Shown piece after piece: positions 9,432-18,145 of a DNA stretch of 64,000 bases. Position numbers and translations under genes: made by a program. Positions within the stretch are counted from its first letter, which is position 1; each line of letters starts with the position of its first letter. The stretch comes from Jiangella asiatica (GTDB lineage: Bacteria > Actinomycetota > Actinomycetes > Jiangellales > Jiangellaceae): assembly GCF_004349065.1 (NCBI RefSeq), contig NZ_SMKZ01000013.1, forward strand, positions 78,573-142,572, read 5' to 3'. The notes beneath the pieces were generated by a model that did no database searches, was not told the DNA's origin, and saw only the letters and a list, made by a program, of their open reading frames with translations.

Positions 9432-10466
9432 TCAATGTCGGCCTCGATCCCCGGACCGAGGGCTCCGCGAGACCGTCGGCCCCCCATCGCCCGTTCGCCC
9501 GCCACCGATGGCTTGTGCATCACCCTCCAGGAACGCGGTGACCTCGGCCGTCGTCGGCATGGCGTCGGAGCAGGCCAGCCGGGTGGCGACGATGGCGCCG
9601 GCGGCGTTGGCGAAGCGGACGCACTCGTCCAGCGGCCGTCCGGCGAGCATCAGGTGGCACAACGCCCCGCCGAACGCGTCGCCGGCGCCCAGGCCGTTGA
9701 GGACGTCGACGGGGATCGGCGGGACGTCGTAGGCGCCGGTGTCGTCGACGGCGAGCACGCCCTTCGGACCCTGTTTGACCACGGCGGTGGCGACCCCGTG
9801 CTCACCGCGCAGCGCCCGCGCCGCCGCGGCCGGTTCGCGGATGCCGACCGCGGTCTCGCACTCGTCCAGGTTGCCGACGGCGACGGTGACGTGCCGCAGC
9901 GCCTCCTGGACGACCTCGCGTGCGGCCTCGCGCGACGGCCAGAACATCGGCCGGTAGTCGAGGTCGAGGACGGTGATGCCCCGCCGGCCGCGTGCCTCGA
10001 GCGCGGCGAGGGTTGCCGACCGGCTGGGCTCCTGGCACAGCCCGGTGACAGTGGCCCAGAAGATGCCGGCGTCGCGGACGGCGTCGAGGTCGAGCTCGTC
10101 CGCGCGGATTCGCAGGTCCGGAGCTGTCGGGGTGCGACCGTAGAAGTAGATTGGGAAATGGTCCGGCGGGAAGATCTCGCACAGCGTCACCGGGGTCGCC
10201 AGGTCGTCGACCGCGGTGACGAAGCGGTCGTCGACGCCATACCCGGTGAGTGCCCGGTGCACGAACCGGCCCAGCGGATCGTCGCCGGTGCGGGTGATGA
10301 CCGCCGAACGCCGGCCGTGCCGGGCCGCGGCCACCGCGACATTGGTGGCCGAGCCGCCGAGATATTTGGTGAATGTGGTGACGTCCTCCAGCCCCACCCC
10401 GGCCTGGTTGGGGTAGATGTCCACGCCGACCCGCCCGATGGTGAGAACGTCCAGCCCAGAACTCAT
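9432..10466 (-). CDS. iolC: 5-dehydro-2-deoxygluconokinase
   Basis: A 344-residue PfkB-family sugar kinase that phosphorylates 2-deoxy-5-keto-gluconate with ATP. It shows the PfkB N-terminal motif region (YLGGSATNVAVAAARHG), VTRTGDDPLGRFV, and the C-terminal signature with anion hole and catalytic Asp (NGLGAGDAFGGAL). The ATG overlaps the upstream dehydrogenase stop by 3 bp. After the usual end near VTAFLEGD the frame continues ~30 residues of Gly/Arg-rich sequence not expected in the family. Confidence 0.88.
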   Translation of the reverse strand: MSSGLDVLTIGRVGVDIYPNQAGVGLEDVTTFTKYLGGSATNVAVAAARHGRRSAVITRTGDDPLGRFVHRALTGYGVDDRFVTAVDDLATPVTLCEIFPPDHFPIYFYGRTPTAPDLRIRADELDLDAVRDAGIFWATVTGLCQEPSRSATLAALEARGRRGITVLDLDYRPMFWPSREAAREVVQEALRHVTVAVGNLDECETAVGIREPAAAARALRGEHGVATAVVKQGPKGVLAVDDTGAYDVPPIPVDVLNGLGAGDAFGGALCHLMLAGRPLDECVRFANAAGAIVATRLACSDAMPTTAEVTAFLEGDAQAIGGGRTGDGGPTVSRSPRSGDRGRH

Positions 10467-11464
10467 CCTGCGCGCACCTCGTCCACGGTCACCGGGCGGC
10501 CCTCGACACGCGAGCGGGTGGCAGCGTCGGCGACGTAGAAGCTCTCCAGCGCGTCGGCGACGGTGCACGGGCTCTCGCGTTCGCCTCGGGCGACGTCAAC
10601 GAACGCGGAGATCTCGGCCTCGTACGCGGGCCGGAACCGGCTCCAGAACTCGCGGAAGGACGGCCCGGCGGGGAACGCGACGCCTGGCTCGGCCGACACC
10701 AGCGGCGCGTGGTCGTCCAGCCCGACGGCGTACGTCGCGGCCGTGCCGGCGATCTCCATGCGCACGTCGTAGCCGCCGCCGTTGTAGCGCGAGCCCTGCA
10801 GCGTCGCCAGCGTGCCGTCGTCGAGGGTGAGCACGGCGGCGGACTCGTCGACGTCGCCGCTGGTGGCGAAGACCTCGGCGCCCCGGTTGGCGCCGATGGC
10901 GTACACAGAGACGACCTCGCGGCCGGTGACCCAGCGCAGGATGTCGAAGTCGTGGATGTGGCAGTCGCGGAAGATGCCGCCGGAGGTCGGGACGTACGAC
11001 GGGTGCGGCGGCTCGGCGTCGGCGGTGATCAGGTGCACCCGGCGCAGTTCGCCGATGACGCCGTCGCGCACCGCCCGCCGCGCGGCCACGTAGCCGGCGT
11101 CGAACCGGCGCTGGAAGCCGATCTGGTTCGGCACGCCGGCGGCCTCGACCGCGGCCAGCACCTCGAGCGTCCCCGCGACGTCGACGGCAACCGGCTTCTC
11201 GCAGAACACCGGCAGTCCGGCGCGGGCCGCGGCGGTCATCAGCTCGGCGTGCGCGGCCGTCGCGGCGGCGACGACGACGGCGTCGACGTCCCTGAACGCG
11301 TCGGCCGGGGTGGCGACGGCGCCGACGCCGAGCTCGTCGGCGACCTTGCGAGCCCGGGCGGGATCGGCGTCGGCGACCCGAACCTCCGTGACCGCGGGAT
11401 GGTCGCGGACCACCTGTGCGTGGGCCGCACCGATGCGCCCCACACCGACGAAACCGACCCGCAT
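10463..11464 (-). CDS. iolG: Inositol 2-dehydrogenase (Gfo/Idh/MocA family)
   Basis: A 333-residue NAD(P)-dependent dehydrogenase that oxidises myo-inositol to scyllo-inosose, the first catabolic step. The Rossmann motif GVGRIGAAHA is at residues 7-16, followed by the family EKP motif (Lys90 in FCEKPV) and a D-x3-H pair (Asp167/His171 in RDCHIHDFD). ATG 11464 is preceded by GGGAGGG. It is first in the minus-strand operon, and its promoter faces the LacI gene at 11632. The exact inositol isomer cannot be read from the sequence. Confidence 0.85.
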   Translation of the reverse strand: MRVGFVGVGRIGAAHAQVVRDHPAVTEVRVADADPARARKVADELGVGAVATPADAFRDVDAVVVAAATAAHAELMTAAARAGLPVFCEKPVAVDVAGTLEVLAAVEAAGVPNQIGFQRRFDAGYVAARRAVRDGVIGELRRVHLITADAEPPHPSYVPTSGGIFRDCHIHDFDILRWVTGREVVSVYAIGANRGAEVFATSGDVDESAAVLTLDDGTLATLQGSRYNGGGYDVRMEIAGTAATYAVGLDDHAPLVSAEPGVAFPAGPSFREFWSRFRPAYEAEISAFVDVARGERESPCTVADALESFYVADAATRSRVEGRPVTVDEVRAG

Positions 11465-11631
11465 GCCGCGCCCTCCCGGAGTGTCGAGTTTGTCCTGACA
11501 ATCTAACATGCTGTCTAGAGTCGAGACACCTCCACCTACTGATCGGAATGTGTCGCGGCCGCGCGGTGCCGCTGCTCGCCGCCGATCTCCCACTATCGTG
11601 GAACACGCACTCCCACGTGGACAGGAGAACC
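11465..11631. promoter_or_regulatory. Divergent promoter region of iol operon and LacI gene
   Basis: The 167-bp gap between divergent starts must hold both promoters. It contains the dyad TTGTCCTGACAA (11490-11501) close to iolG and CCACGTGG (11613-11620) just ahead of the regulator's AGGAG. Either could be an operator for the adjacent LacI protein. No strong -35/-10 pair is obvious. Confidence 0.4.
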
Positions 11632-12669
11632 ATGGCCGAGCAACAGCGCGGTTCGGTCACGCTCATGGACGTCGCGGCGCGGGCCGGGGTCTCGCTCGCG
11701 ACCGCCTCGCGCGCGTTGAACGGGAGCACCCGCCGGGTCGGCGACGACCTGCGCGAGCGCGTGCTCGCCGCCGCGCGCAGCCTCAACTACGCACCCAACG
11801 CGCAGGCGCAGGCCATGGCGCGCGGGCAGACCAACGTGGTCGGGCTGGTGGTCCAGGACATCGCCGACCCGTACTTCTCCTCCATCGCCGCCGGCGTCAT
11901 GGGCGCCGCCGAGGGCCACCAGGTCCTGGTCACGCTGGGCAGCACGCTGCGCCGGTCCGAGCGCGAGGTCGACTACCTCGTAGCCGCCCGCGGCCAGCGC
12001 AGCCGCGCCGTCATCCTGGCCGGCAGCCGCATGGACGACGACGACCACGCGCAGGCGCTGCGGCGCGAGGTCGAGATCTTCGAGAACGACGGCGGCACCG
12101 TCGTCGCCATCTCGCAGAAGCACCTGCCGGTCGACACCGTGGTCATCGAGAACCGCATCGGGGCACGCGACCTCGCGGCCGAGCTGGTCGCCCTCGGCTA
12201 CCGCCGGTTCGGCGTCCTGGCCGGGGCGGACCGCATGCTCACCTCCCGCGACCGCGTCCACGGGTTCCGCGACGGGCTGGGCCGCAGCGGCGTCGACCTC
12301 GACCCCGCGTTCGTCCTGCACGGCGCGTTCACCCGCGACGGCGGCTACGAGGCGATGCAGACGCTGCTCGATAGCGGCGGCGAGCTGGACTGCGTCTTCG
12401 CCGTCAACGACGTCATGGCCGTCGGCGCCATGGCCGCCTGCCGCGAGCGCGGCCTGGCCGTGCCCGACGACCTCGGGCTGGCCGGGTTCGACGACATCAG
12501 CACCCTGCGCGACGTCTACCCCGCCCTGACCACGGTCCGGCTGCCGCTGGAGAAGGTCGGCGCGACGGCGTTCGACCTCGTCCTGAGCGCCCCGGAGCGC
12601 ACCAAGCCCCGCACCCGCCGCATCAAGGGGGAGGTCGTCCTGCGTCAGAGCACCCGCCGCATCGACTGA
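11632..12669 (+). CDS. LacI-family transcriptional regulator
   Basis: A 345-residue regulator with an N-terminal helix-turn-helix (MDVAARAGVSLATASRALNG) and hinge (LNYAPNAQAQAMARG), then a periplasmic-binding-like effector domain (VVGLVVQDIADPYFSSIAAGV, FAVNDVMAVGAMAA, LAGFDDI). ATG 11632 follows AGGAG by 4-5 nt. Divergent placement next to the iol operon suggests it represses that operon until an inositol-derived inducer binds. It could also act on the plus-strand operon at 12955, whose promoter carries a LacI-type palindrome. Confidence 0.88.
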   Translation: MAEQQRGSVTLMDVAARAGVSLATASRALNGSTRRVGDDLRERVLAAARSLNYAPNAQAQAMARGQTNVVGLVVQDIADPYFSSIAAGVMGAAEGHQVLVTLGSTLRRSEREVDYLVAARGQRSRAVILAGSRMDDDDHAQALRREVEIFENDGGTVVAISQKHLPVDTVVIENRIGARDLAAELVALGYRRFGVLAGADRMLTSRDRVHGFRDGLGRSGVDLDPAFVLHGAFTRDGGYEAMQTLLDSGGELDCVFAVNDVMAVGAMAACRERGLAVPDDLGLAGFDDISTLRDVYPALTTVRLPLEKVGATAFDLVLSAPERTKPRTRRIKGEVVLRQSTRRID

Positions 12670-12894
12670 CCCGCCGCACCCGTCACCACCTCGCGCTCCA
12701 ATGATCACGTTCAGCACGAAATCTCGTGTCACACCATGCTCACAAGCCTCGTGATCCACGGGTGATCCTTGTGATGCCCGCGAGCTCGCATGACCGCGGA
12801 TCAGCGCCGGCCGCACCCCGTCCGCCAGCCCCGAGTGATTAGGCGGACAGGCCGACAAATTCCTCACCTCGCAACATCGATGGCGCGCCGGAAC

Positions 12895-12944
12895 TTGCCA
12901 TGCCGCGCCGGAACCCTCTACCGTTGGTGGGCAAGCGCTTTCCC
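12895..12944 (+). promoter_or_regulatory. Promoter with LacI-type operator upstream of the dehydrogenase operon
   Basis: TTGCCA at 12895-12900 and TACCGT at 12919-12924, 18 bp apart, form a plausible vegetative promoter. The near-perfect palindrome GGGCAAGCGCTTTCCC at 12929-12944 covers the expected transcription start and abuts the AGGAGG ribosome site (12945-12950). Central AAGCGCTT is typical of LacI/GalR-family operators, so repression by steric block is expected. Confidence 0.6.
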
Positions 12945-12954
12945 AGGAGGTGGC

Positions 12955-14106
12955 ATGGCAGTCAAGTCGCTCGGTGTCGTGATGAACGGCGTCACCGGCC
13001 GGATGGGTTACCGGCAGCATCTGGTCCGGTCCATCATCGCGATCAACGAGCAGGGTGGGGTCGAGCTGTCCGACGGCTCCCGGGTCACCCTCGCGCCGGT
13101 GCTCGTCGGGCGGAACGCGGAGAAGGTCCGCGAGATCGCCGACCGGCATGGCCTCGACACGTGGACCACCGACCTCGACGCCGCCCTCGGCGACGCGGCC
13201 AACCAGGTGTACTTCGACGCCCAGCTGACCTCGGTGCGCGAGAAGGCGATCGTCAAGGCCATCGACGCCGGGAAGCACATCTACACCGAGAAGCCGGTGT
13301 CGGAGACGGTCGAGGGCGCGCTGGCGCTGGCCCGGCTGGCCGGGGCGGCGGGCGTCAAGAACGGCGTCGTCCACGACAAGCTCTTCCTGCCCGGACTGCT
13401 CAAGCTGCGGCGACTCGTCGAAAGCGGGTTCTTCGGCCGCATCCTCTCCGTACGCGGCGAGTTCGGCTACTGGGTGTTCGAGGGCGACTGGCAGCAGGCG
13501 CAGCGGCCCAGCTGGAACTACCGCAGCGAGGACGGCGGCGGCATCGTGGTCGACATGTTCTGCCACTGGGACTACGTCCTGACCAACCTGTTCGGCCGGG
13601 TGGAGTCGGTGACGGCGCGGGCGATCACGCACATCCCGCAGCGGTGGGACGAGAAGGGCGAGCCGTACGACGTCACCGCCGACGACGCCGCGTACGCCAT
13701 CTTCGAGCTCGCCGGTGGGGTGGTCGCGCAGTTCAACTCCTCGTGGGCGGTCCGTGTGCATCGCGACGAGCTGCTGGAGCTGCAGGTCGACGGCACGCAC
13801 GGCAGCGCCGTCGCCGGCCTGCACCACTGCGTCATCCAGCCGCGCACCGCGACGCCGCGGCCCACCTGGAACCCCGACGTCGTCGACGAGCAGCGCTACC
13901 GCGAGCAGTGGCAGGACGTGCCCGACAACTCACCGCCGCAGAACGGGTTCAAGGCCCAGTGGGAGCAGTTCGTCCGGCACGTCGTCGAGGACGCGCCGCA
14001 CCCCTACGACTTCCTCGCCGGCGCCCGCGGGGTGCGGCTGGCCCAGGCCGGGCTGCAGTCGTCCGCGGAGGGTAGGCGGGTCGAGCTGCCGGAGCTGTCG
14101 CTGTGA
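12955..14106 (+). CDS. Gfo/Idh/MocA family oxidoreductase
   Basis: A 383-residue NAD(P)-dependent dehydrogenase of the larger (~380 aa) Gfo/Idh subgroup. The N-terminal nucleotide fold begins MNGVTGRMGYRQHLVRS; the EKP motif is IYTEKPVSET and the catalytic region is GGGIVVDMFCHWDYVL. ATG 12955 is preceded by AGGAGG. Its stop overlaps the DUF993 gene start (GTGA). The substrate is unknown; linkage to a DUF993 protein and a sugar isomerase points to oxidation of a sugar or cyclitol in a dedicated three-step route. Confidence 0.85.
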   Translation: MAVKSLGVVMNGVTGRMGYRQHLVRSIIAINEQGGVELSDGSRVTLAPVLVGRNAEKVREIADRHGLDTWTTDLDAALGDAANQVYFDAQLTSVREKAIVKAIDAGKHIYTEKPVSETVEGALALARLAGAAGVKNGVVHDKLFLPGLLKLRRLVESGFFGRILSVRGEFGYWVFEGDWQQAQRPSWNYRSEDGGGIVVDMFCHWDYVLTNLFGRVESVTARAITHIPQRWDEKGEPYDVTADDAAYAIFELAGGVVAQFNSSWAVRVHRDELLELQVDGTHGSAVAGLHHCVIQPRTATPRPTWNPDVVDEQRYREQWQDVPDNSPPQNGFKAQWEQFVRHVVEDAPHPYDFLAGARGVRLAQAGLQSSAEGRRVELPELSL

Positions 14107-15272
14107 GCGGCGCGGCGTCGGTACGCGTGCCCGGTCCGGACGGCGCCGTTCGCGAGCACGTGCTGCGTGAGCCGGTGGCGTGGACGCGCCCGGCCGAGCC
14201 GTTCCGCTCGCGGGTGGCCTTCGCCGCGGCACACGTCGTCGCGAACCCGCTCGGCGACAACGTGCCCGGCGCGCCCGCCGTCGTCGACTGGGACCACACG
14301 CTCGCCTTCCGCCGCCATCTGTGGTCGTACGGGCTGGGTGTGGCCGAGGCCATGGACACCGCCCAGCGCGGCATGGGCCTGGACTGGGCGGCGACGCAGG
14401 AGCTCATCCGGCGCAGCGCCGCCGAGGCTCGCGCCGTCAGCGGCCGGATCGCGGCCGGTGCCGGCACCGACCATCTCGCGGCCCCCGCCACCGGCCTGGA
14501 CGAGGTCGCGGCCGCGTACGAGACCCAGCTCGAGGTGGTGCACGACGCCGGCGCCCAGATCATCCTCATGGCCAGCCGCCAGCTCGCGGCGGTCGCGACC
14601 GGCCCGGACGACTATCGGAAGGTCTACGACCGGCTGCTCGAGCAGGCGCCGTCGCCGGTCATCCTGCACTGGCTGGGCCCGATGTTCGACCCGGCGCTGC
14701 AGGGTTACTGGGGTGCCGACGACGTCGAGGTGGCCACCGATCACGTCGTCGGCCTGATCCGCGACCACGCAGCGAAGGTCGACGGCATCAAGGTGTCGCT
14801 GCTGGACGCGGAGCTGGAACGACGGGTACGCGCGCTGCTCCCCGACGGCGTCCGGCTGTACACCGGCGACGACTTCAACTACCCGTCGCTCATCCGCGGC
14901 GACGACGACGGCCGGGCCAGCGACGCGCTGCTGGGCATCTTCGCCGCGATCGCACCCGCGGCATCGGCCGCGCTGCAGGCGCTGGATCGCGACGACCTGA
15001 CAACCTACGAGGCGGCGTTCGAGCCGACGCTGCCACTGGCACGCCAGGTGTTCGGCGCGCCGACGTACTACTACAAGACCGGCATCGCGTTCCTGGCCTG
15101 GCTGTCCGGGCTGCAGCCGGGGTTCACCATGGTCGGCGGGCTGCAGAGCGCCCGGTCGCTTCCACAACTTGTGACGACGTTCGAGCTGGCCGACGCCGCC
15201 GGGCTGCTCCCCGACCCGAAGCTAGCCGCGGCCCGGCTGTCCGCGCTGCTGACGACCTACGGGGTGGTGTGA
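14103..15272 (+). CDS. DUF993 family protein (predicted aldolase-like TIM barrel)
   Basis: A 389-residue protein. Segments such as VVDWDHTLAFRRHLWSYGLG, IILMASRQLAAVATGPDDY, LHWLGPMFDPALQGYWG and YTGDDFNYPSLIRGDDDG match what I know as the DUF993 family, distantly like dihydrodipicolinate synthase aldolases. It starts with GTG overlapping the previous stop and ends overlapping the next start, so all three genes are translationally coupled. The reaction is not established; cleavage of a keto-sugar produced by the upstream dehydrogenase is a reasonable guess. Confidence 0.7.
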   Translation: MSGAASVRVPGPDGAVREHVLREPVAWTRPAEPFRSRVAFAAAHVVANPLGDNVPGAPAVVDWDHTLAFRRHLWSYGLGVAEAMDTAQRGMGLDWAATQELIRRSAAEARAVSGRIAAGAGTDHLAAPATGLDEVAAAYETQLEVVHDAGAQIILMASRQLAAVATGPDDYRKVYDRLLEQAPSPVILHWLGPMFDPALQGYWGADDVEVATDHVVGLIRDHAAKVDGIKVSLLDAELERRVRALLPDGVRLYTGDDFNYPSLIRGDDDGRASDALLGIFAAIAPAASAALQALDRDDLTTYEAAFEPTLPLARQVFGAPTYYYKTGIAFLAWLSGLQPGFTMVGGLQSARSLPQLVTTFELADAAGLLPDPKLAAARLSALLTTYGVV

Positions 15273-16093
15273 CGGTGCGGCGACTGGCGCTGAACCAGAA
15301 GACGACGAACCGCTGGTCCGTCGAACAGGCCGTGAACGGGTGCGTCCGGGCCGGCATCGAGTGGATCGGGCTGTGGCGCGAACCGGTCCACGACCACGGG
15401 GTCGCCGCGGCCGCCCGGCTGGTCGCGGACGCCGGGCTGCGAGTGTCGTCGCTGTGCCGAGGCGGCTTCATCACCGCGTTCCCCGGCGGCGAGAGGGACG
15501 CGACGCTCGAGGACAACCGGCGCGCCATCGACGAGGCGGCAGCGCTGGGCGCGCAGTGCCTGGTGATGGTGGTCGGCGGCCTGCCCGACGGGTCGCGCGA
15601 CCTGGCCGGCGCGCGGTCCCGGGTGGCCGACGGCATCGCGTCGCTGGTCCCCTACGCGCAGCAGGCCGGGGTTCGCCTGGCGCTGGAGCCCATGCACCCG
15701 ATGTACTGCGCCGACCGCGGTGTGCTGTCGACGCTGGACCAGTCGCTCGACCTGGCCGCGCCGCACCCGGCCGACGCGGTCGGCGTCGTCGTCGACACCT
15801 TCCACGTGTGGTGGGACCCTCGCGTGGAAGCCGCCATCGAGCGGGCCGCCGGCCGGATCGCGAGCTTCCAGGTGTGCGACTGGATCACCCCGCTCCCGGC
15901 CGACGCGCTCCTCTCTCGCGGCATGATGGGCGACGGCCACATCGACTTCCGGCACCTGCGCCGGCTCGTCGAGGCGGCCGGCTACGACGGCCCGATCGAG
16001 GTCGAGATCTTCAACGCCGACATCTGGGCCGCCGACCCCGACGACGTGGTCGCCCTGATGCGCAAGCGCTACGACGAGCACGTCCTGGACTGA
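15269..16093 (+). CDS. Sugar phosphate isomerase/epimerase family TIM-barrel protein
   Basis: A 274-residue AP-endonuclease-2-like barrel (Xyl isomerase superfamily). Likely metal ligands appear in RLALEPMHPMYC, VVVDTFHVWWDP, MMGDGHIDF and IEVEIFNAD. GTG 15269 overlaps the DUF993 stop (GTGA); GTG 15275 is a possible alternative. IolE belongs to this superfamily, but I see no basis for calling this gene iolE. It is the last gene of the operon and probably acts on the same sugar as its two neighbours. Confidence 0.8.
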   Translation: MTVRRLALNQKTTNRWSVEQAVNGCVRAGIEWIGLWREPVHDHGVAAAARLVADAGLRVSSLCRGGFITAFPGGERDATLEDNRRAIDEAAALGAQCLVMVVGGLPDGSRDLAGARSRVADGIASLVPYAQQAGVRLALEPMHPMYCADRGVLSTLDQSLDLAAPHPADAVGVVVDTFHVWWDPRVEAAIERAAGRIASFQVCDWITPLPADALLSRGMMGDGHIDFRHLRRLVEAAGYDGPIEVEIFNADIWAADPDDVVALMRKRYDEHVLD

Positions 16094-16177
16094 TCCGCTG
16101 ACCCGCGCTACCGATTGGGAACGAGGGCTCGTGTCCTGGTAAGGTTCACCGTCGGTTGGACCACTCGGTTCGCCCGA

Positions 16178-16253
16178 TCCCGCATAGCTCAATTGGCAGA
16201 GCATCTGACTGTTAATCAGAGGGTTCCTGGTTCGAGTCCAGGTGCGGGAGCCA
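16178..16253 (+). tRNA. tRNA-Asn (anticodon GTT)
   Basis: A full cloverleaf can be drawn: acceptor stem TCCCGCA/TGCGGGA, D-loop AGCTCAATTGGCAGAGC, anticodon loop CTGTTAA with GTT, T-loop GGTTCGAGTCC, discriminator G and an encoded CCA. Its 3' 46 bases are duplicated at 24237-24282, showing it is the integration site of the adjacent element, which leaves the tRNA gene intact. Confidence 0.96.
16208..16253. other. attL: left attachment site in tRNA-Asn
   Basis: The 46 bp from the anticodon loop to the CCA end are identical to 24237-24282 in the same orientation. The identity stops at the base after CCA on the right and one base before ACTGTT on the left, as expected for the core of a tRNA-integrating tyrosine recombinase. 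Confidence 0.93.
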
Positions 16254-16286
16254 GCCTCTCACCAGCGCAAACACGCCAACACGACG

Positions 16287-16313
16287 AAGGCCCCGGCACG
16301 TCGCCGGGGCCTT
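16287..16313. terminator. GC-rich 10-bp hairpin near attL
   Basis: AAGGCCCCGG (16287-16296) pairs perfectly with CCGGGGCCTT (16304-16313) across a 7-nt loop. It lies between the tRNA-Asn 3' end and the integrase 3' end, so it can terminate both transcripts. Confidence 0.65.
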
Positions 16314-16316
16314 CTC

Positions 16317-16334
16317 GCTGGGGTCTCGCTGGGG
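16317..16334. repeat. 18-bp repeat near attL (candidate integrase arm site)
   Basis: GCTGGGGTCTCGCTGGGG occurs here and again at 24102-24119, each inside its end of the element and in the same orientation. The core TCTCGCTGGGG also appears at 16313-16323, giving two adjacent copies on this side. Confidence 0.55.
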
Positions 16335-17528
16335 TCAGCCGCTCGAAGCGTCGGAGAGCAGCCCCGCGGCCGCCTCCGCGGCGGCCTTCCCGACGCCCGG
16401 CATGAGGTGGCTGTAGGTGTCGCTCGTCAGCGTCACGGTGGAGTGGCCGAGCCTCTTGGACACGATGCCGACCTCGACGCCGGCCGCCAGCATCAGCGAC
16501 GCCTGCAGGTGCCGCAGGTCGTGGAACCTGCAGGGCTCCAGCCCGCCGGCCTTGGCCAGCCGGACGAACGTCTTCGTGACGCGCTCCGGATGCCACGGTG
16601 CGCCGTCCTCGCGGGTGAACACGTGCCCCTCGTCGTCCAGCCACGCCGGCCCCAGCGCGAGCCGCTGACGGGCCTGGGAGCGCTTCAGCCGCTTCAGCAG
16701 CTCGACGGTTCCCGCGTCCAGGTCGACCAGCCGGTGATCGCCGCTGGCGGTCTTCGGCGGCCCGACGATGACCTCGTGGCCGACGACGACGGCCTGACGC
16801 TTCACGGTCACCACGCCGGCCGCCAGGTCGATGTCTGACCACTGCAGCTCGACCAGCTCTCCGCGGCGCATCCCGGTCAGCGCGGCGACCTCGAACAGCG
16901 GCTTCATCGGGTGCTCGGCGACGGCCGGGCAGCTCATGAACGTCTGCCACTGCGGGACCGACCACACCTGGACGCGGGGGCGCCGCGCCTTGGGCAGCTC
17001 GACGTGCTGGCACGGGTCGTGGGTCAGGCCCTCCCGCCGCTTCACCGCGGCCCGTAGCGCCGAGCGCAGCGTGGCGTGCAGCCTGACGAGCGACGCCGGC
17101 CCCATCGCCGGGTTCGCCTTCGCGATCTTCCGGTAGCCGGCTTCGATGTGGTGCGCGCGCAACTCGTGCAGCCGGTGATGCCCGATCTCGGCGACCAGCA
17201 GCTCGACGTGCCGCGTGTAGCTGGCGACCGTGGCCGGGCGGATGCTGCCGGTGTCGACCTTGCGGGCGAGCCAGCGCCGCAGGTACACGGCCACGGTCAG
17301 CGAGCGGTCGTCGGTCAGGGTGCCGCTCCGTTCCTCAGCGATCACGGCGTCGCGGGCCTTCTTCGCCTCGCGCTGGCCGGCGTACCCGGACTTCGTGACG
17401 CGGCGGCGCGAGCCGTCGGCGCCGGCCGGCAACTCGACCTCGAACGCCCACGGGCAACCGCAGCGGCCCGACTTCGCGCACCTGGTGCGGTGGCGCTGCG
17501 TCACACCGGTTGGCTTCTTCGTGCTCAT
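16335..17528 (-). CDS. int: Tyrosine recombinase integrase
   Basis: A 397-residue site-specific recombinase. It has an N-terminal arm-binding region with a Cys-rich patch (CAKSGRCGCPW), a SAM-like core-binding domain (~74-170) and a catalytic domain with Arg221 (TGMRRGEL), His336-x2-Arg339 (HDLRH), His362 (RLGHS) and nucleophile Tyr372 (TYSHL). It catalyses integration at tRNA-Asn between the 46-bp att cores. ATG 17528 overlaps the preceding stop (ATGA). Its 3' end is 81 bp from attL, the usual orientation for such elements. All catalytic residues are intact, so it may be functional. Confidence 0.95.
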   Translation of the reverse strand: MSTKKPTGVTQRHRTRCAKSGRCGCPWAFEVELPAGADGSRRRVTKSGYAGQREAKKARDAVIAEERSGTLTDDRSLTVAVYLRRWLARKVDTGSIRPATVASYTRHVELLVAEIGHHRLHELRAHHIEAGYRKIAKANPAMGPASLVRLHATLRSALRAAVKRREGLTHDPCQHVELPKARRPRVQVWSVPQWQTFMSCPAVAEHPMKPLFEVAALTGMRRGELVELQWSDIDLAAGVVTVKRQAVVVGHEVIVGPPKTASGDHRLVDLDAGTVELLKRLKRSQARQRLALGPAWLDDEGHVFTREDGAPWHPERVTKTFVRLAKAGGLEPCRFHDLRHLQASLMLAAGVEVGIVSKRLGHSTVTLTSDTYSHLMPGVGKAAAEAAAGLLSDASSG

Positions 17529-18091
17529 CGATCCTGGCCCTTCCTCGGTCGGCCTGGCTTTCTCTTCGGCGGCATGCTCACTCCCTCTGTCGATCGCGCC
17601 CGCGTGAGCCACCAGTCGGCTGTACGGACGGAGATCCCGAACACCTCGGCGACGGCGTGGCGCTGCGGCCGCCCGGCCCGGTACGCCTGCCATGCCGCCT
17701 CCGCCACGGTGTCGACGCTGGGCTTCTGGTCGTCCGGGTTGGCCAGCGAGGTCCCGGCGCCGGCGAGGCTGTCAGCGGCGTACTGGGCGAGGCTGGCGAC
17801 GGGGATCCGGCGCAGGGCGGCGGCATCGATGTAGCGGCCCGGGGCGACCGTCAAGGCGAGCCCACGGATGCGGGGCACGCCGTCGACGACTTCGACGTCG
17901 AGCTGATAGGTGACGCCGGCCGCGGGATCGTTGATGTGGACGACGTCGCGCGGCTCGAACGTCTTCGCGGACGGGTCATCGTCGGCCGGCTGCCCGTACC
18001 AGCCGCGGCCCCACGGCGGGCGCCGGAACCACGCCTTCCCATCGGGGTCGACCTCCCACCACCGGGGTTCCGACTTTCGGGTGCGCGTCAC
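17525..18091 (-). CDS. Hypothetical protein with C-terminal helix-turn-helix, coupled to integrase
   Basis: A 188-residue protein starting with GTG 18091 and ending in a 4-bp overlap with the integrase start. The N-terminal half is aromatic-rich (RWWEVDPDGKAWFRRPPWGR). The C-terminal part reads AAWQAYRAGRPQRHAVAEVF then GISVRTADWWLTRAR, a likely helix-turn-helix, and ends in a basic GRPRKGQDR tail. Co-transcription with int suggests a regulatory or directionality role. I do not recognise a named family. Confidence 0.7.
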   Translation of the reverse strand: MTRTRKSEPRWWEVDPDGKAWFRRPPWGRGWYGQPADDDPSAKTFEPRDVVHINDPAAGVTYQLDVEVVDGVPRIRGLALTVAPGRYIDAAALRRIPVASLAQYAADSLAGAGTSLANPDDQKPSVDTVAEAAWQAYRAGRPQRHAVAEVFGISVRTADWWLTRARSTEGVSMPPKRKPGRPRKGQDR

Positions 18092-18145
18092 AGGTCCAGT
18101 AAATACCGGCTGGCATCTTTCAGCAAGCGTCGGCACGCTGGATGC

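Noticed and set aside
8457..10538. A 693-codon plus-strand open frame opposite iolC and the aldolase-like gene
   Set aside because: It is antisense to well-supported enzymes, is His/Arg/Gly-rich, and exists because GC-rich codon bias keeps the opposite frame open. Similar frames at 42930-44849, 47771-49843 and 34062-36038 were rejected for the same reason.
15269..16093. iolE for the TIM-barrel gene
   Set aside because: It belongs to the same superfamily but lies in a different operon with a DUF993 gene, and I cannot point to IolE-specific residues. It is called only at superfamily level.
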